DNA of 39,219 nt. Source: Methanodesulfokora sp964525965 (GTDB taxonomy: Archaea; Korarchaeota; Korarchaeia; Korarchaeales; Korarchaeaceae). The stretch covers positions 1 to 39,219 of the forward strand of contig CAZGKA010000032.1 of NCBI GenBank assembly GCA_964525965.1, given 5' to 3'. The notes beneath the pieces are model-generated. The model was not told where the DNA came from. It saw only the letters and a list, made by a program, of their open reading frames with translations, and did not search any database. The position numbers were made by a program, and so were the translations under genes. This document shows, one piece after another, positions 25,406 through 33,125 of the stretch (position 1 is the stretch's first letter; every line of letters starts with the position of its first letter).

Positions 25406-26223
25406 TCGGCGGCCGCTATAGCAGCCGAGGCTATTATCATAGCACTTCCGACAAGCTCCCTGATGGTCATGGCCTGATTAAGAAGCAGAGCTCCCCAGAT
25501 CACGGCAAAAGTGGGCTCGAGGGTCGAGAGAACGCCTGCTCTACCGGCCTCCATATATTTCAGTCCCTCAGCGTAGAGAACATAGGGCAGAAAAGCTGTG
25601 AAGATCCCGAGGTAGACGCAGAACCCCAGAACATCGATGTTCATCGGAAAGAGGTATCTGTGAAACACTACTGCCGTCACCAAGAAGGCCCATGGGAGAG
25701 GACCGGCCCCCACGTCCAGGGAGGTCAGCTTTTTGCTTACCAGGTACCTGGAGAATATTATCAGGCCTGCGTAGGTGAAGGCGGGCACGAGCCCTATGAG
25801 CAGCTTGAGGTCAGGGTTCGCAACTCCCTCCATGACAATAACACCTGAGAAGGCCATCATCACGGCCAAAACCTTGCCTTTGGTGAATTTCTCATTCAAG
25901 AGAGGTTTAGAGGCAAGAACCACTATTACAGGAGCGAGATAGAGCAAAGCTGCCGCAGGACCCACTCCTAAGATGAGAGCCGAGACCTGGTACGAGACGA
26001 AGAGGGGGCCAGTCAGCAGAGCTCCTAGGAGGATTATCCTCCTCTCGGTGAACCTAATCCTTCTGAGCGGATATACTGCTAAGGCTCCTAGAAAACCAAA
26101 AAGAGATCTGAAAACAGCTAGCTGCATCGGATTGGCACCATACGGAACTGCAAAGGCACCAGCAACTCCTATCGTGCTCCAGAGGAGGGTTGCCCCGACT
26201 ATGCACGCGAGCCCCTTTTTCAT
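25393..26223 (-). CDS. EamA/DMT-family transporter
   Basis: 276 residues, about ten membrane helices in two EamA repeats. The first runs from residue 5 to about 135 (LLWSTIGVAGAF, then LLYLAPVIVVLAS). The second is from about 145 to the end (LDVGAGPLPWAFLVTAV and STLEPTFAVIWGALLLNQAM). The E-P-x-x-A-x-x-W-x-x-L signature is intact. It probably exports or imports a small metabolite such as an amino acid, substrate unknown. The T/A-rich TTTAATTT lies about 28-35 nt before the ATG. Convergent overlap with feoB is 13 bp. Confidence 0.85.
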   Translation of the reverse strand: MKKGLACIVGATLLWSTIGVAGAFAVPYGANPMQLAVFRSLFGFLGALAVYPLRRIRFTERRIILLGALLTGPLFVSYQVSALILGVGPAAALLYLAPVIVVLASKPLLNEKFTKGKVLAVMMAFSGVIVMEGVANPDLKLLIGLVPAFTYAGLIIFSRYLVSKKLTSLDVGAGPLPWAFLVTAVVFHRYLFPMNIDVLGFCVYLGIFTAFLPYVLYAEGLKYMEAGRAGVLSTLEPTFAVIWGALLLNQAMTIRELVGSAMIIASAAIAAADQSK

Positions 26224-26265
26224 GGAGATCGGGGTCTTGGGAAGAGGAAAATTAAATTAATTCAC

Positions 26266-27723
26266 TCACTTGGCCCTCCTCAGGACAATCACCAGTCCCG
26301 AAGCCAGCGCCACGAACAGGGCGAGAAATATCACGACAGGAGCTAACATCGATCCACGCTCAGCCGCTATCAGGTTTTCGGTGACGTTGTTTCGTCCCCC
26401 AAGAGCTCCGATGCCGTACTTCATGTAGGTTATCTCGGATAGCAGGTTGGCCGCCTCACGGTAGACCTCAAGGGAGAGGTTCCTCGCCCTGCCATAATCT
26501 CCCGACTTTATCAGCTCGGCGGATACGTTGAGCTTGTAATTAAGGTCGGCGAGCGTTCTGTTTATGTCCTCAACCCTTCTCTTAACCTTAGATCCAAGCT
26601 GCGCGCTTATCATGTTGAGATAATCCCTGCACCTGTCCACAGCATCCTTGGCACTTCTCAGCAGCTCCTCGGATTTGGTCTTATCGTCCATCTTCCTGAT
26701 CTCGCGGTAGCAGTACCCTATCTTTTTGGTTATGTTCGAGAGGAGCTCCCTCATATCCTCCGTGATCTTCAGAGAATCCATGTATCTACCGGACTTCAGG
26801 GCCTCCTCGTTCATCTTGGACAGCTCTGTTACCTTGCTTATACCCTCAGATATATCTTCAAGCGTTTTGTTTATCTCCTCGTAGCTGGTGTAGTTCTCCG
26901 CCTCCTTCTTAAGCTTGTAAAAGTCCTTCCACACTCCGTACATGAGGCTCCTGATCTCCTTGGTCGAGGACACCGCCCTCTCCTTTGCCTGAGATCTCAC
27001 GTTGGAGAGCTCCTTCTGAGCCCTCATCAGGGCGGAGGCATAAAGGTTCTCGCACATAGCGATTTTCTTCTCGCTCTCATTGAGCTCCGAGGAGAGCTTA
27101 CCGTAGGAACCTTCCCTGAGGAGAGTCTTCATCTCCTGAATGGACTGGTTCACATCGACAAGGCAACCCCTTATCCTCCACATGGAGGACTCCAAGGACG
27201 AGGACGCCACCCCGAACAGGCTGAGGTTGGTCTTGATGGAGTCGAGGAGCTCAAGTCTCTCCGTGAGATTGGAGACCTTCATCTGAAGGTAAGCGATCTT
27301 TAGTCCGAAGCTCAAGGCGCTATGCTCCAGGATCAGAACAGGGATCTCAGTGGAGTAAACGTTCTTGACCTCTCCTACGGTATAGCACACGCTGAGTGAA
27401 AGCTTTACCGTTCCGCGCGCTTTCTCATTAGTGTACACGTGATAAATTGCCACAGTAGAGAACTCACCGGGTTTAACTGTCGTGTTGAGAAGGTCTCCCG
27501 GGGATATCCAGAGAGCCGTCTTGTTCTCGCTGACGACGTGAATCTCAGATATCACAGCTGTCTTGTTGGTCGGGTTGCTGACCTGTATGTACAGGGTGAA
27601 GCTGTTGCCTGCTATGACCTCCCTGTCATAGACCAGTTTGAAGTTCAGGTTTTCGCCAGCGCTCAATTTCAGAGGGGATGTCGATATCAGCAGTAGAAGC
27701 ACTAGGACCCATTTTTTCCTCAT
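26266..27723 (-). CDS. Long coiled-coil surface protein, signal peptide and C-terminal anchor
   Basis: 485 residues. A Sec signal covers the first 22 (KKWVLVLLLLISTSPLKLSA). Residues about 25-130 are an immunoglobulin-like beta domain (FKLVYDREVIAGNSFTLYIQ, SNPTNKTAVI). Residues about 140-440 are highly helical coiled coil with repeated E/K heptads. The end is a transmembrane helix (about 459-481) with RRAK on the inside. I count 14 N-x-S/T sequons outside. No enzymatic motif is seen, so an S-layer stalk or surface spacer is plausible. The ATG has GAGG 5 nt upstream and a TATA-like tract (27748-27757). Confidence 0.78.
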   Translation of the reverse strand: MRKKWVLVLLLLISTSPLKLSAGENLNFKLVYDREVIAGNSFTLYIQVSNPTNKTAVISEIHVVSENKTALWISPGDLLNTTVKPGEFSTVAIYHVYTNEKARGTVKLSLSVCYTVGEVKNVYSTEIPVLILEHSALSFGLKIAYLQMKVSNLTERLELLDSIKTNLSLFGVASSSLESSMWRIRGCLVDVNQSIQEMKTLLREGSYGKLSSELNESEKKIAMCENLYASALMRAQKELSNVRSQAKERAVSSTKEIRSLMYGVWKDFYKLKKEAENYTSYEEINKTLEDISEGISKVTELSKMNEEALKSGRYMDSLKITEDMRELLSNITKKIGYCYREIRKMDDKTKSEELLRSAKDAVDRCRDYLNMISAQLGSKVKRRVEDINRTLADLNYKLNVSAELIKSGDYGRARNLSLEVYREAANLLSEITYMKYGIGALGGRNNVTENLIAAERGSMLAPVVIFLALFVALASGLVIVLRRAK

Positions 27724-27806
27724 TCAGCCTCAAGGAAACTGGCTGGTTTATTTTTAATTTTATCCTCGTCGATCCTCTTGATCGAGAGTGGCCTTGGTCG
27801 AAGTCC

Positions 27807-29192
27807 TCACTCGACCTCCACAACCCTGAACATGTTGGTCTTCTTGTGACCGAAGGGCAGCCCTGCGGAGAACAATACCCTGTCCCCCTTGGAGATCAGT
27901 CTCCTAGCTCTGAGATACTCCATCGCTTTTCTGAGAACCTTCTCCTGCTCGTGTTCCCCCGGAAGAAGCACGGGATCCACGCCCCAGGTGAGCATGAGCC
28001 TTCGGACTACGGTTTCTGAGCTTGGCACAGCTACTATGTAGGCTTTCGGTCTGTGCCTGGATATGTTTCTGGCCGTGAATCCCGTGAACGTGTCGCACAC
28101 TATGGCCTTGGCGTTCAGGTCGATCGAGGCCTGAACAGCGGCCTTGCTCACTACACTTGGTATGCTGTCGATCGGGAGATCTAACCTAGGTCTTAAAAAT
28201 TTCTCCGCTTCCTCGGAGATCTTTCTCATCCATCTGACGCTTAGCACAGGATATCTACCTGCAGCGGTCTCCTCGGAGAGCATGACGGCATCCGTTCCGT
28301 CCAATATCGCGTTGAACACATCTGAAACCTCAGCCCTGGTCGGTCTAGGGTTGGAGATCATGGACTCCAGCATCTCTGTGGCCGTTATCACAGGCTTGGC
28401 TGCCTCGTTGCATTTTCTTATGATCTCCTTTTGAACAATGGGAACCTCGTTCAGTGGGATCTCAACACCCAGATCACCTCTGGCGACCATAACCCCGTAA
28501 GCCGATTCTATGATCTCTTTTATGTTTCTGACAGCCGCTCTCGTCTCAATCTTAGCTATGACACTTGGAGGATTCTCTGAAATGGATTTGAGGAACTTCA
28601 CAGCTTCATCAACGTTCTCTCTCGTCTTTATGAAGGAGAGAGCGACAAAATCAACTCCCTGACCCACAGCCACCTTCAAGGCCTTCTTATCCCTCTCTGT
28701 GAGCCCCTCCACCTCCATGTCCACGTTAGGTATGTTGACTCCTCGCTTATCCGTGACGATCCCTCCGAACACGACCTCGCACCTTACTAGATCAGGTTTA
28801 ACGTCCAGAACCTCCAGCTGAATCTTGCCTCCACTTATGAAAATGTAGTCTCCTTTCCCGACCTTTGAGAGGACGTTAGCAGGTTCTATCTTAATCTCGC
28901 CGACACCATCAGGTCCAGAGACAGTGACGATATCGCCTGCCTCTATTTTGAGAGCCTTCCTCCCCATCACGGTCCTTATCTCGGGACCCCTCACATCGAC
29001 CATCGTGGCGACGGGAACTCCCAGCCTCCCCGCTACCTTTTTTATTAGTGAAATCTCCTCGACCTTCTCCTCAAGGGTTCCGTGTGCGAAGTTCAGCCTG
29101 AAGACGGTGACGCCCTCGAGGATCATCTTCTCGAGGGTGCGCTCATCCCTCGATGAGGGCCCCAAAGTAGCTATTATCCTAGTTCTGGCCAA
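27807..29192 (-). CDS. pyk: Pyruvate kinase
   Basis: 461 residues. RIIATLGPSSRDERTL, the N-terminal FRLNFAHG, IAKIETRAAVRN (with the catalytic Lys), VMVARGDLGVEIP and KPVITATEMLESMISNPRPTRAEVSDVFNAILDGTDAVMLSEETAAGRYP are the diagnostic blocks. The C-terminal regulatory domain is complete. It converts PEP and ADP to pyruvate and ATP in glycolysis. The start is TTG 29192 with a near-perfect SD (GAGGTGATTTC) inside the end of the small gene upstream, so the two are probably co-transcribed and pyk is translationally dependent on it. Confidence 0.96.
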   Translation of the reverse strand: MARTRIIATLGPSSRDERTLEKMILEGVTVFRLNFAHGTLEEKVEEISLIKKVAGRLGVPVATMVDVRGPEIRTVMGRKALKIEAGDIVTVSGPDGVGEIKIEPANVLSKVGKGDYIFISGGKIQLEVLDVKPDLVRCEVVFGGIVTDKRGVNIPNVDMEVEGLTERDKKALKVAVGQGVDFVALSFIKTRENVDEAVKFLKSISENPPSVIAKIETRAAVRNIKEIIESAYGVMVARGDLGVEIPLNEVPIVQKEIIRKCNEAAKPVITATEMLESMISNPRPTRAEVSDVFNAILDGTDAVMLSEETAAGRYPVLSVRWMRKISEEAEKFLRPRLDLPIDSIPSVVSKAAVQASIDLNAKAIVCDTFTGFTARNISRHRPKAYIVAVPSSETVVRRLMLTWGVDPVLLPGEHEQEKVLRKAMEYLRARRLISKGDRVLFSAGLPFGHKKTNMFRVVEVE

Positions 29193-29196
29193 GAAA

Positions 29197-29508
29197 TCAC
29201 CTCATGAGGTATTCCTCGAGTGAACTCCTTGTCTCCACTTTAAACGCTCTCTCGATAAGAGAGAGGAGCTCCTCCCAGGACATCTCATCCTTGGCCCACC
29301 TCTCTAGGGCATCGGTCAGCGTGGACATCACCTTGAGGAACGATCTCCAGCTGATTCCTCTCCTCTCCAGCTCATCCCTCCACCCCCTATATATGTAGCT
29401 CTGGACCTTGTTGCCGTACCAGACAGCGGTGGCTCCCGCTGAAGTTGACATAAGGAGCTTTATACTGTATTTGAGGTCGCGGGGCTCCTCGAGGCACCTC
29501 ATCACCAT
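29197..29508 (-). CDS. Small helical protein upstream of pyk, unknown
   Basis: 103 residues with no recognisable family. The sequence is predicted to be mostly helical (WRSFLKVMSTLTDALERWAKDEMSWEELLSLIERA is amphipathic) and has several Trp. A second Met at position 3 is a possible start. A TATA-like TTTTATG lies about 20-26 nt before ATG 29508. It ends 4 bp before the pyk start codon, so it may be part of a pyk operon. It could be a small regulator or an unannotated conserved archaeal gene. Confidence 0.55.
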   Translation of the reverse strand: MVMRCLEEPRDLKYSIKLLMSTSAGATAVWYGNKVQSYIYRGWRDELERRGISWRSFLKVMSTLTDALERWAKDEMSWEELLSLIERAFKVETRSSLEEYLMR

Positions 29509-29540
29509 AATTTCTCATCCAAAAACATAAAATTCTTTCC

Positions 29541-30449
29541 TCACCGCACGGCCTCGACTAGCTCACAGTCGTCTATGATTCCATCAGCGTCCGAGTCCAG
29601 ACCGGCCACTATGAGGGCCCTGTTATCCTCCAACAGATCCAAATACTTCTGAAGTCCAATCACAGCCGCCGCGCTTCCTCTAAAGCCCGTGCCTGCCAGA
29701 AGAAGGACCATGTTCTCGGGGTTGAAGGGGTTCCTCTCCCTAACTATGAGCCCTATCCTCTTTCCGGCATGAACCCTAGTTTGAGATCTGATCAACCACT
29801 CCTTCCTGCTCTCGGAGAACTCGAACCTGGCGGGCATCTTGTCGTTCACGGAGTCGGATATCATGTTCGCCTTGGGACCTCCGACCAGTATCAGGTTGCC
29901 CCTGAGGTCCACCTCCCGGACCTGAGTGTCCAACTTGTAGACCGGGAACTTTACCTCTTTGAGGAAACTTCCCAAGAACATCGCGAGTGCTATGGCGACG
30001 AAACCATCGGAGGCCGGGGACCTGTACTTGCCGTGAGGCTCAGGACTGCCTATAACTATCTCAGCGTTCAGGAGTCCATCGGATATGAACGGTCTGAGGG
30101 GGCCCGGCTCGACCCTTTCCGAGACCTCTCTCTCAGGATCCACATCAAACAGCTTTATGGCCACTATTCCCGCTTTGGTCCTGTAGATCTTGGCGACAGC
30201 ACCCCCTCTCTCCTCCTTCCTGACGAGGTCCAGCAGTCCAAACTTCCTCAGCTTCCTGATGTGATAATAGACGTTTTGCTCATTTATATTCAGTTTAACT
30301 GCCAAATCAGAAGCACAGACAGGTTTAGAGAGTTCTTTCAGTATCTTGACGGCCATCCTAGAGGATATGGCCTTCGCCGCCTCTGGTTCTGCAAGGACGA
30401 CCCTGTACAGCTTCCCTGAGGGGACCTCCAGCAGGTAGTGCTCGACCAC
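29541..30449 (-). CDS. Winged-helix regulator fused to S-layer-like domain with EF-hand tail
   Basis: 302 residues. Residues about 28-98 are an ArsR-like winged helix (MAVKILKELSKPVCASDLAVKLNINEQNVYYHIRKLRKFGLLDLV). Residues about 130-285 resemble the domain seen in archaeal S-layer-like proteins: EIVIGSPEPHGKYRSPASDGFVAIALAMFLGSF, LILVGGPKANMISDSVNDKMPARFE and NPFNPENMVLLLAGTGFRGSAAAVIGLQKY. The tail DSDADGIIDDCE matches a calcium-binding EF-hand/dockerin loop. No signal peptide is present, so it acts inside the cell as a likely ligand-sensing repressor. The GTG start is overlapped by the operator-like repeat and it diverges from glnA. Confidence 0.8.
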   Translation of the reverse strand: MVEHYLLEVPSGKLYRVVLAEPEAAKAISSRMAVKILKELSKPVCASDLAVKLNINEQNVYYHIRKLRKFGLLDLVRKEERGGAVAKIYRTKAGIVAIKLFDVDPEREVSERVEPGPLRPFISDGLLNAEIVIGSPEPHGKYRSPASDGFVAIALAMFLGSFLKEVKFPVYKLDTQVREVDLRGNLILVGGPKANMISDSVNDKMPARFEFSESRKEWLIRSQTRVHAGKRIGLIVRERNPFNPENMVLLLAGTGFRGSAAAVIGLQKYLDLLEDNRALIVAGLDSDADGIIDDCELVEAVR

Positions 30450-30468
30450 ACTAAAACGAACATTTTAA

Positions 30469-30490
30469 CACTAAAAAATCTTTTTTAGTG
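30469..30490. promoter_or_regulatory. Perfect palindrome over the HTH/S-layer-like regulator's own promoter
   Basis: Arms of 10 bp (CACTAAAAAA and TTTTTTAGTG) around a 2-nt TC spacer. The right TTTTTTAG, read on the minus strand, is also the best TATA box for the regulator (about 27 nt before GTG 30449). A half site CACTAAAA covers 30449-30456 at the start codon. A half site TTTTTAGT recurs at 30534-30541 before glnA. This predicts autorepression and control of glnA, which is inference. Confidence 0.65.
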
Positions 30491-30508
30491 AAGGCCGCCG
30501 GAGGATGC

Positions 30509-30524
30509 TCCTCCTAGAGGAGGA
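30509..30524. repeat. 7-bp inverted repeat between regulator and glnA
   Basis: TCCTCCT and AGGAGGA arms separated by AG, near the midpoint of the intergenic region between the HTH/S-layer-like regulator gene and glnA. It could be a second protein-binding site or incidental. Confidence 0.4.
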
Positions 30525-30557
30525 ACCGCCTACTTTTTAGTATATTTTTCAGGGATA

Positions 30558-30565
30558 TTTATATA
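30558..30565 (+). promoter_or_regulatory. TATA box of glnA
   Basis: TTTATATA, 24-31 nt before ATG 30589, with no SD, predicting leaderless glnA. A TTTTTAGT half-operator lies about 17 bp upstream, a position where a regulator could act. Confidence 0.65.
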
Positions 30566-30588
30566 GTCGGCTGTCTTCTCACCAAAGT

Positions 30589-31824
30589 ATGAGTGCCCTT
30601 CCTGAAGACTTGAAGTATGTCATCGTGAGGTTCTGCGACATATCCGGCAGAGTGAGGATGTTCACGATAGCCAAGGAGCTCTACGATCAGCTGATCACGG
30701 AGGGCATAGATGTAGACGGATCCTCTGTCGCGATGACCGGGATAGAGGAGTCCGATATAGTTGTGAAGGGAGATCCCGATACGCTGCGCTTGACCTCCCT
30801 TAACGGTGGCAAGGCGGTCATAGTCACGGCGGAGGTTGTGGATCCAGCGGGAATAGATCCTAGGATAAGGCTCAAGGAAAACTTGGAGGAACTCAAAAGG
30901 AGGCTTGGAATGGACTTCCGGGTCGGGGCGGAGGTGGAGTTCTTCCTCCTCAAGGACGGCAGGCCGTACGACTCGGCCGGCTACTTCCACGCCTTCGATG
31001 ACATGCTCGAGCTCAGGATAAAGTTCGCTGAGGAGCTGAGAAAACTGGGTCTCCAGCCGGAGGTGATGCACCACGAGGTGGCTCCCGGACAGAACGAGAT
31101 AAACTTCAGGTACGACTCTGCTGTGAGGACCGCCGACAATATACTGACCTACAAGACCGCCATAAAGAAGGTGGCCGCGGACCTCGGCCTCCGAGCCACC
31201 TTCATGCCGAAGCCCTTCGAGGGAATGAACGGATCGGGAATGCACCTACATCTGAGCCTCTTCAAGGACGGTGAGAACATGTTCTTCTCCGGGGAGAACG
31301 GGAAGCTGTCAGAGCTGGCGCTGAACTTCCTAGCCGGGGTGCTGACCCACGCCAAGGCTCTAGCGTTCTTTGCCTCCCCGACCGTGAACTCCTACAGGAG
31401 GCTCGTTCCTGGATTCGAGGCACCAGTTTACATAGCCTGGGGGCACAGGAACAGATCTGCCTTGGTGAGAGTGCCTGTGGCCAACGGAAGCAGCTCTCAC
31501 AGGATAGAGTACAGGGCTCCCGACCCTTCAAGCAATCCGTACCTCCTGCTATCGGCTGTCCTTGCGGCCGGTTTGGACGGAATAGAGAAGAAGCTCGATC
31601 CGGGTGAACCTTACGAGGGCAACCTCTACCATGCAAGGGACTCCGTGGACATGCTTCCCGGATCCTTAGAGGAGGCGATGAATTACGCTCTGAAGGATGA
31701 AGTCCTCATAAAGGCTGTCGGAGAGAAGATCTTCGAGAGGTACGTGGAAATAAAGAAGAAGGAGATCTTGGAGTCCAGACTTCACGTGAGCGACTGGGAG
31801 AGGAGCTTCTACCTCGACGTCTAA
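30589..31824 (+). CDS. glnA: Glutamine synthetase, type I
   Basis: 411 residues, somewhat shorter than the usual 440 or so. Present are FCDISG (N-terminal beta-grasp), GAEVEFFLL (Glu115, Glu117), HHEVAPGQNEI (Glu163, Glu170), MPKP, NGSGMHLHLSL (His219), NSYRRLVPGFEAP, and RVP...RIEYRAPDPSSNPYLL with the arginine and glutamate of the ATP and substrate sites. It makes glutamine from glutamate, ammonia and ATP. I see no sign of the adenylylation loop being needed. It is leaderless (TATA box 24-31 nt upstream) and diverges from the HTH/S-layer-like regulator, whose palindrome lies in the shared promoter. Confidence 0.95.
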   Translation: MSALPEDLKYVIVRFCDISGRVRMFTIAKELYDQLITEGIDVDGSSVAMTGIEESDIVVKGDPDTLRLTSLNGGKAVIVTAEVVDPAGIDPRIRLKENLEELKRRLGMDFRVGAEVEFFLLKDGRPYDSAGYFHAFDDMLELRIKFAEELRKLGLQPEVMHHEVAPGQNEINFRYDSAVRTADNILTYKTAIKKVAADLGLRATFMPKPFEGMNGSGMHLHLSLFKDGENMFFSGENGKLSELALNFLAGVLTHAKALAFFASPTVNSYRRLVPGFEAPVYIAWGHRNRSALVRVPVANGSSSHRIEYRAPDPSSNPYLLLSAVLAAGLDGIEKKLDPGEPYEGNLYHARDSVDMLPGSLEEAMNYALKDEVLIKAVGEKIFERYVEIKKKEILESRLHVSDWERSFYLDV

Positions 31825-33125
31825 GAACCAGCTATCCTAACCTTTCTTATCCTTATAGGTGGAGCTATCACCCCTGCTATGTCCCTGACCTCCTTTCCCA
31901 CGACCTCCACATTCTTCAGCAGGTCCAACAGGTTGAGGCAGAAGTTTGTTCCTTTTAGGCCCTTGGTTATCTCTCCATTCTCTATCAGGAACCCCTCGCT
32001 TATCAACCCTGAAAATTCTCCATTCGCCAAGTTCGGGCTATCTCCCGTGCTTATCAGGAGGATCCCCTTCTTGACATCCATCACGTCATCGCCGGATATC
32101 TTGTCCGCTGAGAGAACCACATTGTTGCGCTCCACACTCGGTATAGAGCTGTAAGATCTTCTGGCGTTCCCAGTGCTCTCCCTTCCCTCCTTGTGAGCGG
32201 TGTACCTATCGTAGATAGCGCTCTCGAAGACCCCCTCTCTCACGACATAGGTCCTTCCGGTGGGCGTCCCCTCATCATCGAAGCTCCTGCTCCCGAGCCT
32301 TCCAGCGAGCAGACCATCATCTATGAGGGAGATCTCCTCTCTGCCTATCATAGTTCCAAGCTTGCCGGTTAGAAAGCTTCTACCGTGCTGTAAGTTGTCT
32401 GCATTTGCGGCAGAACCAACTAAGAAGCCGAGAAACTTGGGAGAAGCTCTGGGCAATATGACCATCGGGTATTCACCGGTCTCCGCTTGGACAGAGTTAA
32501 GAGAGGCTATGGCCCTCTCTCCAGCAGTTCTTCCTATGCGCTCAGGATCCACCGACTCTAGACATCTTCCTTCACCGATCTCAGATCCAGTGCTAGCTCT
32601 GCTGCCATCCCTGGACGATACATAACATCCCGCGGAGATCACGGTCCTCTTCTCCGTGAGATCCAAGCCCTCGGAGTTGATCACGGTTATCTGGGTAGAG
32701 GCGACCTCCATGCTGGCTGAGACCGAGTACACCTTGTCTGAGATCTTCGAGGCCTCCACCATGGCTTTGACCATATCAAACACCTCTTCAGGCTCCATCT
32801 CATCTAGTCTGCTGTCGAACAGACCCTCCACGGTGCTGGGCCTCGATTCCGGAGCGAAGCCGGGAAGGTTTGGATCCTCCCTGTTGGCCTCGCATCCCTT
32901 TATGGCCTCCTCGAGTATTTTCTCCGCCGCCTCCGTGTTCCCGTAAGCGAAACCCAGCCTCTTACCTTTCAGTACCCTTATCCCTACTCCCGAAGAGAAG
33001 CTGACCTCCGCCCGCTTTATCTCTCCCTTCTCGACGTCGACAACTATGATGCGGGATCTCTCCTCATATATCTCGACCTGGTCGACCCTCTTAATCCCTT
33101 TCCTTATTATCTCATCCCATTCCAC
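31821..33125 (-). CDS. tldE: TldE/PmbA, inactive-subunit partner of TldD
   Basis: 434 residues. The family blocks are visible (SSGVGIRVLKGKRLGFAYGN, SRSFDDEGTPTGRTYVVREGVFESAIYDRYTAHKEG, STGNARRSY, GDSPNLANGEFSGLISEGFLIENGEI). It lacks the HExxxH zinc site found in TldD, as expected for TldE. TldD/TldE is a heterodimeric metalloprotease that trims unfolded or modified peptides. The 5' end overlaps tldD by 14 bp, and the 3' end overlaps glnA by 4 bp. Confidence 0.92.
   Translation of the reverse strand: MEWDEIIRKGIKRVDQVEIYEERSRIIVVDVEKGEIKRAEVSFSSGVGIRVLKGKRLGFAYGNTEAAEKILEEAIKGCEANREDPNLPGFAPESRPSTVEGLFDSRLDEMEPEEVFDMVKAMVEASKISDKVYSVSASMEVASTQITVINSEGLDLTEKRTVISAGCYVSSRDGSRASTGSEIGEGRCLESVDPERIGRTAGERAIASLNSVQAETGEYPMVILPRASPKFLGFLVGSAANADNLQHGRSFLTGKLGTMIGREEISLIDDGLLAGRLGSRSFDDEGTPTGRTYVVREGVFESAIYDRYTAHKEGRESTGNARRSYSSIPSVERNNVVLSADKISGDDVMDVKKGILLISTGDSPNLANGEFSGLISEGFLIENGEITKGLKGTNFCLNLLDLLKNVEVVGKEVRDIAGVIAPPIRIRKVRIAGS

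Noticed and set aside
29769..30419. Long plus-strand ORF (216 codons) antisense to the HTH/S-layer-like regulator
   Set aside because: Codon-phase shadow of a strongly supported protein; no domain and no promoter.
30559..31245. 228-codon minus-strand ORF antisense to glnA
   Set aside because: Shadow of glutamine synthetase, whose motifs are complete; His/Val-rich low-quality translation.
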